Shown here piece by piece: positions 1-12,490 of a stretch of DNA of 64,000 nt. This DNA is from Megamerina dolium. Taxonomy: Eukaryota > Arthropoda > Insecta > Diptera > Megamerinidae. Within the stretch, counting starts at the first letter, position 1. Each line of letters opens with the position of its first letter. The stretch is from positions 9,766,242 to 9,830,241 of the forward strand of contig OY978528.1 in the NCBI GenBank assembly GCA_963854835.1. The letters run 5' to 3'. The notes under the pieces were generated by a model, which was not told the origin of the DNA, searched no databases, and was given only the letters and a program-made list of their open reading frames with translations. Both the position numbers and the translations under genes were made by a program.

Positions 1-985
1 AATTACGACTATTCTTGAACATGTGCAATATACTTGATAAATATAATTGTATGTACTACTTTTCAGCGATATGGCTATCAATTTTTATGCTCAAAGTGTG
101 AAAAATATACATACAGGAAACCTATTTTTGTATGGGAGATAGGCCTTATTTTTATCCGATTTCATCCATTTACAAATTTGTGCATTTATAAGCAAATAAT
201 AATAGTATATAGCAATTTTCAGCCAGATAGCTTTATATTTTCATGCTCAAAATGTGAAACGGTTCATAAATAAACGTATTTTTGTATAGGAGGTTGGAGT
301 AATTTTCATCTAATTTCATCTATTCGCAAATTAGTCCATTTATAAGTAAATCATAATAGTATATACTAATTTTCATCCTAATAGCTTTATATTTTCATGC
401 TCAAAATGTGAAACGGTTCATAAATAAACGTATTTTTGTATGGGAGCATGGTGTGATTTTCATCCGATTCCATCCATTCTCAAATTGGTCCATTTATAAG
501 CAAATCGTAATCGTATATAGCAATTTTCAGCCAAATAGATTTATATTTTCATGCTCAAAATGTGAAACGGTTCATAAATAAACGTATTTTTGTATGGGAG
601 GTTGGTGTGATTTTCATCTAATTTCATATATTCGGAAATTAGTCCATTTATAAGTAAATCATAATCGTATACCCCAATTTTCAACCTAATAGCTTTATAT
701 TTTCATGCTTAAAATGTGAGACAGTTCATAAATAAACGTATTTTTGTACGGAAGGTTGGTGTAGATTTCATCCGATTCCATCCGTTCTCAAATTGGTCCA
801 TTTATAAGCAAATCATAATCGTATATACCAATTTTCAACCTGATAGCTTTATATTTTCATGCTCAAAATGTGAAACGGTTCATAAATAAACGTATTTTTG
901 TGTGCGAGGTTGGTGTAATTTTCATCCGATTCCATCTATTCTTATGTGGGTACATTTACTAGCATATATAATCGTATTAAACAAC
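1..985 (-). repeat. Tandem array of 153-154 bp monomers (family A, locus 1), central block of a Helentron-like element
   Basis: The phrase TCATGCTCAAAATGTGAAAC recurs at 241, 395, 549, 703 (slightly changed) and 857, so the period is exactly 154 bp. A more diverged unit starts near 85. Each unit also carries TTTTTGTATGGGAGGTTGG. The array runs off the left edge of the window. It is followed by a non-tandem flank (about 970-1100) that resembles the flanks of the arrays at 9.1 and 31.2 kb. That flank, read on the minus strand, resembles the core of the DINE-1-like element at 34161. The strand given is that of the inferred parent element. The small open frame at 34-273 is only a translation of this repeat. 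Confidence 0.85.
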
Positions 986-3900
986 TTTCAGTTCATTTGC
1001 TCTATAATTGCGTCAGTTATCCTGCGCAGAGAGAGATGAGTATACAAGCAAACATGGCTAAATCAAATTAGATCGTGTGTGTCTATGCAGCCTTTCCTTT
1101 TACAAAAGAGTGTAGAAACGGAATATCGCTTTCATTTGTTGACTAAAGTTTAGTACATTCTCAAAAAAAATTTTGAGAATGAAATTTGCAAAGATTTGCA
1201 AATGAATGAATGAAGATAGAAAATATACATATTTATTTAAAAATGCTAAATAATTCTATTTAAGTACTTGTGGGTCTATAGAGTAATAAAAATAAATTTA
1301 TTAATTTAATTCAAATAACTATTTATTTGTCTATGTATCATAAATTTGCGGCACACGTGTAAGTAGTATTTGAAAATGCTTTAATTGTATACCCAATAGC
1401 GAATATAAAATAAATAGTAAAAAAAATAAAAATTTAAAAAAAAGTTCCAGAAATCAATTCTATGTTTTTTGTAAAGTGATTTTCCCATGACCACTGAGGT
1501 ACATAGATTAAGTTTTTCAAGTGTCTTACAAAACCAGATGTTCTTCTGTGAGTTTTGCATTCTACAGAGTGATGAAATATTCGCTAAACATTCCTTATGA
1601 ATCATGGAATTAATAATAATTTGTTTTTTCTTGCTGCAATGACTTTACACATAGAGCTATACATAAGTATCAGAGCATAAAGTAAACGAGAATTATTGTA
1701 ATTTTAATGATCAATGGCAGAAAAAAAAAATTCTGTAATGTTAATTAACATACGCTTACCATGTTAACTTGTGATATGTCGCCATTAAGCTGTCTACTTA
1801 CTTTTGAGATGTCCATAAGTAACTAGTACATAACTAGTTACAATAATTTCCCATCGGATAGGAATGAGTAAGCAAACATTATAATATGGAGACCGTTTTT
1901 TTTTGTTTGTTTGAATTTAATTAATATGACCTTGAAAAGTACCAACGCTACCGACATCATCATAAAATGTCTATTTGTTTTATTCTATTTTTCAAAAAAA
2001 GTTTTCTTATTTGATTTTATGAGCGAATTACGGATTTATGTTCGTTCTTTTCTTTCTGTTTTTTTTTTGTTTGTTTTTTTTTTTTTTTTTGCTCTGTGAT
2101 TTAATATGATACTGGTAAATAAATAAATCCAGAAAAAATATATGGAAGAAAAAAAAAAAAAAATATGGAATTGAATAAGAGTGAGAGAGCGAGAAAAACA
2201 ATTCAAAGAAAAAACAACATATTAGATTTTTGTTACTTACTTAATTTAATTAAGCCAAATAAATAAGTAAATGAATATGTAAATAAATATGTATGTATGT
2301 ATGTATGTATGTGTAGGTATTGCGAGTATTTCGATGATGTGAATAAACGAACGACGATGATAATGACCTTGAATTATTTGGCTAATGCGAAATATTGTAT
2401 ATTCCTACGTATGGACATTGATTGAAATGCGTAGAATATAAGACGAATATTAACAACAACAACAACAACAACAACAACTCAAACGTTATCTCATTTGTAG
2501 AGTGATATCTTATTTGATTCATGATCATCATACAGTTTAACGTATAACATTCTTATTATATGATACTACCATTTATTAGCTATCAGTTGGCAAATATGAG
2601 TATTTAATTTTAGTCATTCTATTTACTAAAGCAATTGTCTAATAATACTTGTATCTACAGTAATTTCTTCTAAATTATTCACCTCACTCACTGAGGTAGT
2701 TTTGCAATAACAATGAAATCTTTGATTTAAGACTGACACGAAACAGAAGAATTAAAATAATAAGAACAACAACAACAACAACAACAATAGAAATAATACT
2801 AATAACATTTAATAGAGGGTGTTTTGTTAGGGTTTCATACTTTTCGATAGAGACAATATCAAAAGTCTATAAAATCTGCCAAGTCTTATTAATAAATTGT
2901 ATGAATTATGATTTCATTATGGCAAAAAATTCATACCATAACAATTAAGAATGTTCATTTGGAGGAACAAAAAAAAAAAAAAAAATCGATATTTTTTTTT
3001 TTTTCAAAACATCTCTTGGAGTTGGATTGATTTGATCAGATTGTAGAGAAGATGTTCTCTTATCATTAAATTAATCTGGGCTCACTATTGCAACATTTCT
3101 GTAGCAAATTTCTTGGTATTTTCGTCAATAAGTCACATTGGCATCTTGTCGTTTGGAGATTTTACATTGTCGTGAAATTACGTTAGACTGGTTTCGTGTA
3201 GTCGCCTTATAGACTGGTCAGTCAGGTAGTCCCCATACTCATCCATCATCGTTTGATATTTTATTTTGTCAGGTTGGTTGAACTTTTCTTGTAAAATCGT
3301 ACTATTTAATCACCTCATTCCTCACAATGTTGCCAAGTATGAAGCGGATTTTGTGTACCCGCGTATTTACTGATTATTGCCACTGACTTCTAATGATGCT
3401 AATATATTACACCATGTGATTGTTGCACCATCTCAACTAGAATCTTAAAAAAAGAAATGACAAACGATTATTTTAATTATTTGCAGCTACGGAATTGACT
3501 TTGGATCTGATAAATTAAATTTTTACACTAGATCGAATCCTGTAGAATCCTGTAGCGACAAAGAGGCCACCTATTATGAATATTTTATATTTTATATTTC
3601 TTTGTTGTTCACAAAAATTATATCACTTTGAACAATACTCATTCCCAACTGGTTAAAAACTAACCATGTTCGTGGCATAGCTATTCAAAGTCCCCTATTT
3701 TAAAAAAAAAAAAACTTTCCTACAATAGCATTGGAAAGGGCAAGGGAAGTCAAATATCTGATATTTTATTTTTTTTTTAAATATTTATTTGAAATTTTCT
3801 GCCTTCGAATGACCAATGAATCGCACAATTTCTCGATTCTATAAAATTTTGATACATTATTTTCTTCTGGCTTACTACAGAATGCTACCAAAATCAGTAA

Positions 3901-4080
3901 ATGTAGTAATATGTGTGTGTTTTTTTTTTCTTTCAAGTTCGAATTGACAATATTCTTTTTCTAAATATGTATAGCATCAGTAAATTTTTAAATATTAATA
4001 TATGCCCACCGGTGAAGATGTATTTGGAGAAAAACCCGGAATCAGTATTTTTGCTGCATTGCTAGCGCTTAGTGCTTCCG
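986..4080. other. AT-rich gene-free stretch with microsatellites
   Basis: The first 110 bases or so belong to the flank of the family A element. The rest is AT-rich and shows no coding region I can support. It holds an (ATGT)n tract at 2289-2312, (AAC)n tracts at 2452-2478 and 2765-2788, many long A or T runs, and AACTAGTTAC-type motifs at about 1820-1845 that recur at 22.4, 47.6 and 49.5 kb. The stretch at 3000-3650 is less AT-rich and non-repetitive, but no frame in it looks coding. Confidence 0.6.
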
Positions 4081-4084
4081 CATC

Positions 4085-4400
4085 TAATAACAGAGTTCAT
4101 CCGATATGGGTGCCAGAGGTCATAGCGGACATTTAGGAAACGAAAAGGCAGATGAGCTTGCAAGAAAAGGAGCAGCCAGTATATGTATTGGACCATAATC
4201 ATTCTGCGGGCTGCCTTGGAGCTCCACCAAATATAAAATTAATTCGTGGCTAGAAAGAAAATCGCACCAACATTGGATGAAAACAAAAGATATTGGAGTT
4301 GCGAAAACCTTTATGCCATACCGTTCTCACAAGAGAACTGCTGAAGTAATGAACTTGACTCGGAATGGCATTCGCATTGTCACGGGATTCTTGATGTCTT
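4085..4400 (+). pseudogene. LINE ORF2 fragment: RNase H end and following linker
   Basis: After one frame shift near 4110 the + strand reads GHSGHLGNEKADELARKGAA, the hallmark end of the RNase H domain carried by I/R1/Jockey-type non-LTR retrotransposons (the motif normally preceded by WVP, which is present here in another frame). About 60 residues later comes NGIRIVTGFLT, matching the conserved linker between RNase H and the C-terminal zinc knuckle of such ORFs. A stop follows GAASICIGP, and the reverse transcriptase is missing upstream. It is a dead, short LINE remnant. A homologous linker (NNIKIITGLWT) lies on the other strand at about 27.85 kb. The clade cannot be settled without alignment. 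Confidence 0.7.
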
Positions 4401-5001
4401 TGAATTCCTAGTGAATATTAGACTTACTAGAGTACTTGTAAATTTTCAGATTGTATCACAATAGGTCTATTTTGGACGCAGTGACAAGGTGACTGGTTCC
4501 CGATCTACAATCAATCTAATGCCCATGTAGATTAAATGCTTAGTAATAGACCAAATAGTGGTAAATAGAATATAATAAATGAAGCGAAAGAAAAAACAAT
4601 ATTAACAAGAACAATAAGCACATAAATATACAATTTAATAATCGCAACAAGAAGTGACATCACACACACATGGAGGTCTTGATTAAATAACTTGATGAAA
4701 GACCAACTGATGATTGCTGATGAGATTTTTTAGCGTATTTTAATCATAACAACAACAACAACAATAAATATCAATAAAAATCTTAACGAATTAATTTGCA
4801 TTATTACTATTTTTTCTTTGCAGTTGTTGTTGTTGTTGTTGTTGTTGTTGTTCGAAGTGTTCTTACTCGTCTTACAAGTATCGTATGTACACGAGACGAA
4901 TTCAATAGAAATTCGAGTAATATTCAAGCAACATTTATGATGATATTTTAACATTAATATGAGTATTTATGAAAGCTATTTGAATTTAGAAATAGCAAAA
5001 T

Positions 5002-5032
<31 letters not shown>

Positions 5033-6540
5033 AACAAGAACAAGTTGTAGTTATTTATTTGATTTCATTATAATTTTAATTGTATCCAAATTTTTTTTGC
5101 TAAAACTTTATTTTTTATTCTAAGCAATTTTAAGTGAATGACCTTGAAGAAAAAGTTTTTGATTTTTTATTCGAAATGTTTTTTATTTAATATATTAGTG
5201 AATTTTTTTGGTAATTTTGTTGTTGTTATTGCTTTTACAAATTGTTAAATTGCGAATTATTATGGTGAATATATTTTGCTAAATATTTTCTTATATTAAA
5301 TATACAGGGTTAGGCTGTTTGTTCTTGCCTTTTGTTCTTGCACATTGCTAACAACGATCATTGAATGGAAAAGTCATATTTTAATATAATACAAAGTAAT
5401 CAGTTAGCCAAAAAATAAGTAACGATGCAACAACCATCATTATTATCCAACCAGCTGTTGTCCTTGAAAATATGTCATCATCACAGATGTGCCATTTGCT
5501 AAACTTGTAGTAGATGAGTAATAATATTTATAAAGAATTTCTTTCACTTCATTATTTGTTGTTGTTTTTTTTATTATTATTATTATTAGTTGATTGTTGA
5601 CACTTTTAATAACAATCATCAAAATAATAATGATAATGATAATAATATTATTGATATTTATAATTAAATATTAAGAAAGCAACATTATGGTACATTATAT
5701 TATGGGTGAAATTAAAAAAAAAAAAAAAAAAAAATAATAAAAATAGGCAAAATTAGAAATAATAAAAAAAATGAAAGCTGGTATCGAATTTCATCGCTGG
5801 ATGGAAATTTGGCGATGATACGCTTACTTTGTACATTTTTTTTTATCTGTTGATTGACAAAAGGATGTTTGAATATTCTGTTAAGTGCATTTAAAAATTA
5901 TATCACAATTATCCAGTCTATAATTCCAATATCTTTTAATTCAACTCGAAAATTGAAGTTTTTTCGTCATTAGTATTAAAAAAAAAAAGAGTCTCTCTAA
6001 TTTGGGTTTAGTCTGTCTTCAAACTCTTCTTCTTCCAATATGCTAGTTAAAAAAATGTAGCCTAATTTAATATCTTATAATTTTCAAGAGCATCCACTAA
6101 TTAATAGCAATGGTTCATAGGAAACATCCCACACGCAAATTGTCATCATTAGTAACATTATCTTCATTATCATCATCATCATCAGTAGCATCGTAATTAT
6201 GATCAGAAGTGAATTTTTTTTTTGTGACAGCTTGTTGCTATGTCTGTTTAATTTTACTAATAACTTTTATTCAGCAGTTAATTAAAATGTTCTCCATATG
6301 CCGTAATGGCGTATGGCCATGTTTATATACATAAAATGTATACATAAAATGTATATAAACATAAAAATGAACAAGCAATAACAATTTAAATCTGATACAA
6401 ATGTCGTTTAAGAGATTTTATGTTTTTTTTTTTTTTTTTTGTATGAATTAAGAATGCCAATCTCTGAAGTTTTTGCACATCCCGTGATTTTTGTAATTTT
6501 CAAAAACTGATGAAGATGTTATATTGTTATTTATTTGTTG
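4401..6540. other. AT-rich gene-free stretch with triplet and CA repeats
   Basis: Contains (AAC)n at about 4746-4764, (GTT)n at 4823-4852, (CA)n at 5002-5026, (ATT)n near 5566-5586, several A/T homopolymers, and a short perfect hairpin at 6319-6362. The small open frame on the minus strand at 4730-4954 is a read-through of the triplet repeats. No gene seen. Confidence 0.6.
6319..6362. repeat. Perfect 14-bp inverted repeat with 16-nt spacer
   Basis: ATGTTTATATACAT (6319-6332) is matched by its exact complement ATGTATATAAACAT (6349-6362). The spacer itself contains ATGTATACAT, so the site is a nested palindrome. It could extrude as a cruciform, or it may simply reflect AT-rich sequence. Confidence 0.8.
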
Positions 6541-6544
6541 AGAA

Positions 6545-7560
6545 TATGATTTGGTTCACCTAAATATACCATTATTTGTTATAGCACTATCTTGAAACTT
6601 TAGCAAACATAGTTTGGTACCAAAACAGTACTCCACGCTAAATTTGCAATCATTCCTTACAAAAATACACATACTCGCCATATAAAAAATTTAATTTGTT
6701 TTTTTTTTTAAATAAATCGAAAAATTTGTATAGCATATTTTTGAAACATTAGAAAACTTATTTAAGTAACAAAATAATACTCCACTTTACTCCAAAAAAT
6801 TAAAATTTCTTAAAAAAAAAATTGAATAATTTGTAGAAAATGTATCAATATTTTTCAATGCATCATTTTTAAATTTAAATAATATTAATTTTTTACTAAA
6901 ATAGTACTACATACATTATTTAAAGGTAGTCTGGCCATCATACGATATAGTCAATAGATAAAAGCGTCAATTTTTCTAAATAAAATGATAATTTTGTATG
7001 GAAGCTATAATTATGTTTCAAAGCATCCATTTCAAATTTTTAGAATCATATTTTTTCACTAAAATATTACTCTTTTCATCATTTGAAGGTAATCTGATGA
7101 AAATTAGACATAGTTGCCATATAAAATTTTTAATTTTTTTTTTAAAAATCTAAAAATTTATATGAAAGTTATAAATATTTTTCAATACATCATTCGGAAA
7201 ATGTCAAAATATAAGTATTTTATCAAAATAGTAATCTATGGAAAATTTGAAATCATTCAGAACATAAATATATGTATGTAGTTCCCATAGAATATATAAT
7301 ATAAATAATAATAAAGAATATATATAATTTTGTACAAAAAAATTGTCAATAATATTTTAAAAGCATATTTTTTTCTGAAATTTCTGAATTTTCAAGCATA
7401 CCTCCCATACGAATTTGTTGCTTTAAAACATATTTTAGAATTTTGTATAGAGAGTAAGCTCATTTATGCCTCCAATTTTGCTGATAAAGTAAGATTTCAT
7501 TCAAATTTGATAAATTTTAAAAAAATTAATTGAAGTTCTATATGATCCAATTTTGTCAGC
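6545..7560. repeat. Diverged tandem repeat family C, locus 1 (about 165-168 bp)
   Basis: Recurring phrases are GCCATATAAAA (6677, 7116, and a variant near 7284, spacing 168 where adjacent), then a T-run, then AAATTTGTATRGAAAG, then TTTTTCAATRCATC, then ACTAAAATARTACTCC. The same order of phrases occurs at 51430-51860 with spacing of about 163. Copies are diverged and some are incomplete. The open frame at 7330-7533 is a translation of this repeat. The parent element is not identified. Confidence 0.6.
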
Positions 7561-9060
7561 AGGACTATTTTGGATAACACAGATTACAGATTACAGTCTC
7601 ACAACGATTTATGAAGTTTTAATAAAAAAAAATTATATTGAAATTTGTCAGTTACAACTAGAAAATTTGCTATAATTTTTAATAAGGGGACCTAGGGATC
7701 TCGGGATCTCGCCATCACTAGTCAATGTATTCATGGAAAATCACACGCTATGCATCTACTTCAACATTTTTAATATAATAACTCCCACTCTTGCCCTTGT
7801 ACTAAAGATGATAATGGTGATTATGATGAATATGATGATGATATGGACGATTAATGTATAATGAGAGCTCTATCGAAAAAATGTACGTCCTTTAACTTAC
7901 TCCACTCTTTGCCACCACTACATATTTTACAAATGCATTATCATATAATTATTCCTTCATCATTCTCATATATATATAAATAGTACATACGTATGAGTAC
8001 TATTAATTCCAATGTTCATCATACTCGCAAATATGCATATTCTATTATGCGCATAGAAAATGCGTTTTGCTGTCACACTGTTGCAGTCATTGTGTGCAGC
8101 AGTGACTTTGTTTATTGTTTATTGTTTTGCTCATCGCTTATGCCGTCCGTTCGTTGACTATACGAACGTTCGCCTTGATCTTGGCGATATGATAACCCCA
8201 ACCTTGAAATTGAATTGAATTTTTTTCCGGCGCTCTCGTTAGTTCATTCATTCTTTTATTCATTACTTCGTTTCGCTCTCTCTCTCTCTCTCTCTCTCTC
8301 TCCCGCTCTCAGTCATTTCAATAAATATTTATTTTTTTGGACTAATGTTTTATTATCTGTTGTGTTGTATAGTATATTATTTTTGCACGTCTTTTAAATT
8401 ATAATTTATTTATTAATTTCAATTCACTTGCTCACTCATTCACTCACTCACTCACTTGATCACTCACTTACTCACACACACACACACACTCAGTCAGTCA
8501 GTTAGTCTCATATTCTACTGTGATGATGACTGTGAGTAGTGAGTGTGTATTTGTTATTGCTGTCAACTTTGATGATTTTATTCTCATTGTCGCTATTGAA
8601 AAGTGTATAGTCTGAGGGTGATTGCGGTGGTCGCTACAATTTATTGCTTTTTATTAATTTCTATATGCAAGTGGTGTGTGTGTGTGTGTGTGTGTTTATA
8701 CGATTCGTATGCGTTTGTATGCTTTATTGTCTGTTGTTGTATGGCATTTTATTGAATTACTGATTTTATTTTAATTCTATTTAGAAGACAAAAATGAACA
8801 AATAAAAAAAAAAAACATTGAATTAAATTAAAATTCTTGATGAAATGTCTAAAATGAACTAAAAATGATAAAGAAATTAAATCAAATATGTCTGTAAAAT
8901 TCATTTAAAATGAAATTACTTTTCACAAGAAGCAATTAATAAGTTAACTTTGAATTTTACGCATTTATATATATTACGATAATATATACATTTTAGGTAT
9001 TATAATGAGAAAATGTAGCTCATGACTTTATGCACAATTTTAAGTAATCATATTTCTAAG
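7561..9060. other. Gene-free stretch rich in CT, CA and GT microsatellites
   Basis: Holds a (CT)n tract at 8275-8302, CACT/CTCA-rich sequence at 8425-8500 including (CA)n at 8471-8488, and (GT)n at 8674-8695. The stretch 7900-8700 is less AT-rich and looks single-copy. An ACCTTGA motif lies near 8192. No coding exon could be supported. The open frame at 8215-8397 reads through the CT repeat. Confidence 0.55.
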
Positions 9061-10020
9061 ATATATGCCCAACGTCAATCCTTTAGCTTATATATTGTAT
9101 TTTCTTGCTAAAAAGTGCACTCGAGAATATATTTTTGTATGAGAGGTAGGCGTGGTTTTCATTCGATTCTACCGATTTTCGATTTTTGTCATTTAGTTGC
9201 AAATTTAAGCATACATACTAAGTTTCAGCTTTATCAGTTTATATTTTCAGTCAAAAAGTGTGAAATTACACATAAGTTTGTATGAGAGCTAGGCGTGGTT
9301 TTCAACTGACTGTGATAATTTTTAAGCTAATTTTTTTATGAGTAAAAATAATCATATGTTATCAAATTCAGCTTGATAACTTTACATTCACACGTGCAAA
9401 GTATGAAAATATACATATAGTAGCATAAGTTTGTATGGGAGGTAGGATTGATTTTCATGCGATTAGGCCTTTTTTCGCAATAGCATATACATTAGTAGAG
9501 AAAATAATGTTAACCGAATTTCAATCCAATCGCATAATATTTTCGAGTGCAAACTGTGAAAATATACATTTGGAAGCACATTTTTGTATGGGAGCAATGC
9601 GTAATTTTCAAGCGATTGCATTTATTTTTTTACTTTCTTTTTCTTGAGTTAATGTAATCATATAAACCAAATTTCAATTGAATATCTCAATATTTTCATG
9701 CGAAAAGTGTGACAAAATGCATTCCACAATACAATTTTTATATGACAGGTAGTCGAAGATTTCATTCAATTTTGTCCATTCATGATATCTATGGTTTGTT
9801 GGTAAAATTAATTTTATATTTCAATTTTTAGTCAAATTGCTAGAGAATTGCGGCAGTTATTGTGCGAATGATAGGTACGCATTCATTGGTTAATCGAATC
9901 GGATGGTCATTCTGCTGAATAATATATATAATTGCTCATAGCAGTCATATCTTCTATTAAATGTAAGAAACAGCCACTCAAAATTCATATGCCCTAATCT
10001 TTGTAGTTCAGGGTATAGTA
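9060..10020 (-). mobile_element. Helentron-like element with family A array (locus 2, about 5 units)
   Basis: The motif GTATGRGAGGTAGG and its variants begin at 9138, 9280, 9433, 9586 and about 9739, so the spacing is 153 bp for most units. After the array (9830-9900) comes AATTGCGGCAGTTATTGTGCG, also found after the arrays at 1 and 31.2 kb. The right end (about 9990-10015) reads TATGCCCT, 14 bases, then AGGGTATA, a hairpin like the one that begins the DINE-1-like element at 34161 in the opposite orientation. So this copy lies on the minus strand and the tandem block is its centre. Confidence 0.6.
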
Positions 10021-11930
10021 AAATGCGAACGTTTAGTCTCTCTCTCTACTTTAAACCCTTCAATTGTTGACTCGATCCCTCGATGAGTGGGGTGAAAGTA
10101 TAAAAGTCTGCTTGAAGACCCAAAATTATATTATTTGTTGGCACTGTACAAATTGAACGCGAAGAACAAGGTTGATAGAGAAATTCGTCTAAGGTTTTTT
10201 TGTATGGTGGAGCTGTGCGAACTTTGAATGACATGTCTGTTTGAGAATAATTACAGTAATTAATAATACAGTCAATATTAATAAATATTTATATTTATAA
10301 ATTCTATTTTATTCATTATTACTATTTACGAATTATTGAAATCAACAGCAAAAACAAACAAATAAAAGAAAAAAAAAAATCGACGTATGCACGAGCCCCC
10401 ACACATCAAGAAAACCACAAAAAATAAATAATTCATAAGAAGAGGAACAACAACAACATCTACAACAATAACAATGACACTAATAATATTAGATATGAAA
10501 CAACAACAACAACAACAACAAACAAACATATGTACAAGTATGCTTTTGACAAATGACCCATCACATCACGAGTATGTATTATCGATATGAGTATGCGCAT
10601 GTAAATGTAGGTTGGTTGGTACGACTATGTACGACTCTGTTTTAATTAAATTATAATTTGAAGGATAAATCATAATATTACCAAAAAATCAATTAATACA
10701 TAGAATAATTTATTTTTCAATTAATATCCAAAAAAAAAAAGGGGCGTGTCTTAATTTAATGTATTTATTTAAGTGATTGCAACTCCTTACCCTAATAATA
10801 AATACACAAAAAATACGAAATTAAATATAAAATGATCAAATGTTGAACAAAAAAAATATAAAATAAATTAAAGAAAATCACAATAAAATAAAATTGAAGA
10901 AAACAATAATAATAATGAAAAAAAAAAAAAAACCTTGACCATAACCTGTAAATGACTTTGACATATGCCGGCTATTTTATTTATTTTAGTTTAGTTTTTA
11001 TTTTATTTTTAGTTTCTTCATATATATTGTGTGAATGATCTACATACTATGTATACTATTTCTCTCATTCGTTTATTCGCACTGACAAATGCATATTTTT
11101 ACGGTTTTTGCCAAATAGCAAAGTGTGTGAGATACAACGCATTGTTTTAATATGGTGTGAAATTGTTAATAATTCATAGAGAATAGAGTACAATCATCAT
11201 TATAATTTATATTTAAATTATTTATTATTGAGATTTGGTTTGTTGTTGTTGTTGTTGTTGTTGTTTTTTATTGGTTTATTTATAAAAATAATTAATTATA
11301 ATTATCATAATTCCTTCAGAAATTTCATAGATATATTGTGAATGAATGGTTTTTGATTGCTAACCATGTATCATGCTATTTATCTATCAAATTCAATTGC
11401 TTTAAACATTTATTATATGCTTGTTATTATTGTGGATGCGGAAAACAAAAAAAAAAAAACAAATAAATTATACATATTAATTATAGCAATTTAGGAAAGA
11501 TTTTTAAAATTAATTTTTTTTTTTTTTTAATATAAAGAATTCTTTTTTGCGAAACAAATTGATAAAAACAAATTTTGTGTTATCACTAAAATTCAATTTT
11601 CGATCAAAGTTCGTATTTATGCATTTACCTTCGGCAAAAAAACCCGAAGGTTTTATTTATAATCGTAAATGATTATGATTTCGAAATTTTTCAATTTGTT
11701 ATCGTTTGCTATACGCACGAGTAGTTCTGATTGGATGAACAGAAAATACAAAAAAAAAAAAAAACAAAATTGCAACCCTGTTATGATCTCTGTCTATTAC
11801 GGATATTAGTTTTTGCATGAAGGACAATAAAGATTATGTATAATCCAAGTTAAATAAATGCTGAATTTGAATCCGGACTTGATTTCATTCGGTTTGGTTT
11901 GATAGAAGAAAAAAAAATATTAAAATTTAA
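10021..11930. other. AT-rich gene-free stretch
   Basis: Contains CT-rich sequence near 10035, (AAC)n at 10500-10521, (GTT)n at 11240-11264, many A-runs and an ACCTTGACC motif near 10934. Open frames on the minus strand at 10046-10234 and 10326-10529 were inspected. The first has no recognisable domain and the second is repeat-derived. No gene supported. Confidence 0.55.
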
Positions 11931-12490
11931 ATATTCATTAAACTATTCAAAATCGCCTTTAGAGTGGTGAAATGCATTGCGTTTTTTCTCTTCAACATTT
12001 TTTTCTCAATGTATATACTCTCTATCTGTATCTCTTCCCTATAAAATTAAAGTTTTTATATAAATTTTACTACCACTGCTTCTAGAAATTCCCTAGAGGG
12101 TTAAAATCATGGCTGTTCTCCATAAATTTATACTGACATAAATGGTTTTTGCACATACTTAGCCTCTCTTTTAACTTCTCGGGGGTGCTTCCATACAAAA
12201 TTAACTTGAAAACACAAAATAATGCCATAATTGCCTCAGAATCATCGTCAACAAAGCTGGCAACATTTTTTTCTGAGCTCACTTATCCCTTACCTTTTGA
12301 GTGGTACCCCTACAAAATTGACGTGTTTACAAAATTTGCTTTCCGTTTTTTTTCCCCATTTCAAATTTTCCATTTTTTCCAAACACTCTTAATCTCCATC
12401 TTTATTCCTCAGAGAGACTTTGTTACAAAATGGATCAGAAAATCGCTAAATTATCTCAAAATTGCCTAGAAGTCACTCATAATGAGTAAA
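11930..12490 (-). repeat. Tandem repeat family B, locus 1 (minus orientation, about 3 diverged units)
   Basis: Diverged units share CTYTAGAG, TTTTTTCTC, an ATC-rich TTCCC block, and GGGGGTGCTTCCATACAAAATTAAC-like sequence, in the order seen at 33.0-34.1 kb. Read on the minus strand they match the + oriented copies at 16.1, 21.7, 29.2 and 60.9 kb. The overlapping open frames at 12082-12282 and 12149-12469 are translations of the repeat and have no domain. Confidence 0.6.

Noticed and set aside
1..985. Regular repeats that could be taken for a CRISPR array
   Set aside because: The whole 154-bp unit is repeated without unique spacers, and the DNA is clearly from an insect.
1381..1605. Minus-strand 74-codon frame in a Cys-containing context that recalled a LINE zinc knuckle
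   Set aside because: No C-x2-C…H-x4-C spacing and no neighbouring LINE motif. Similarity was only impressionistic.
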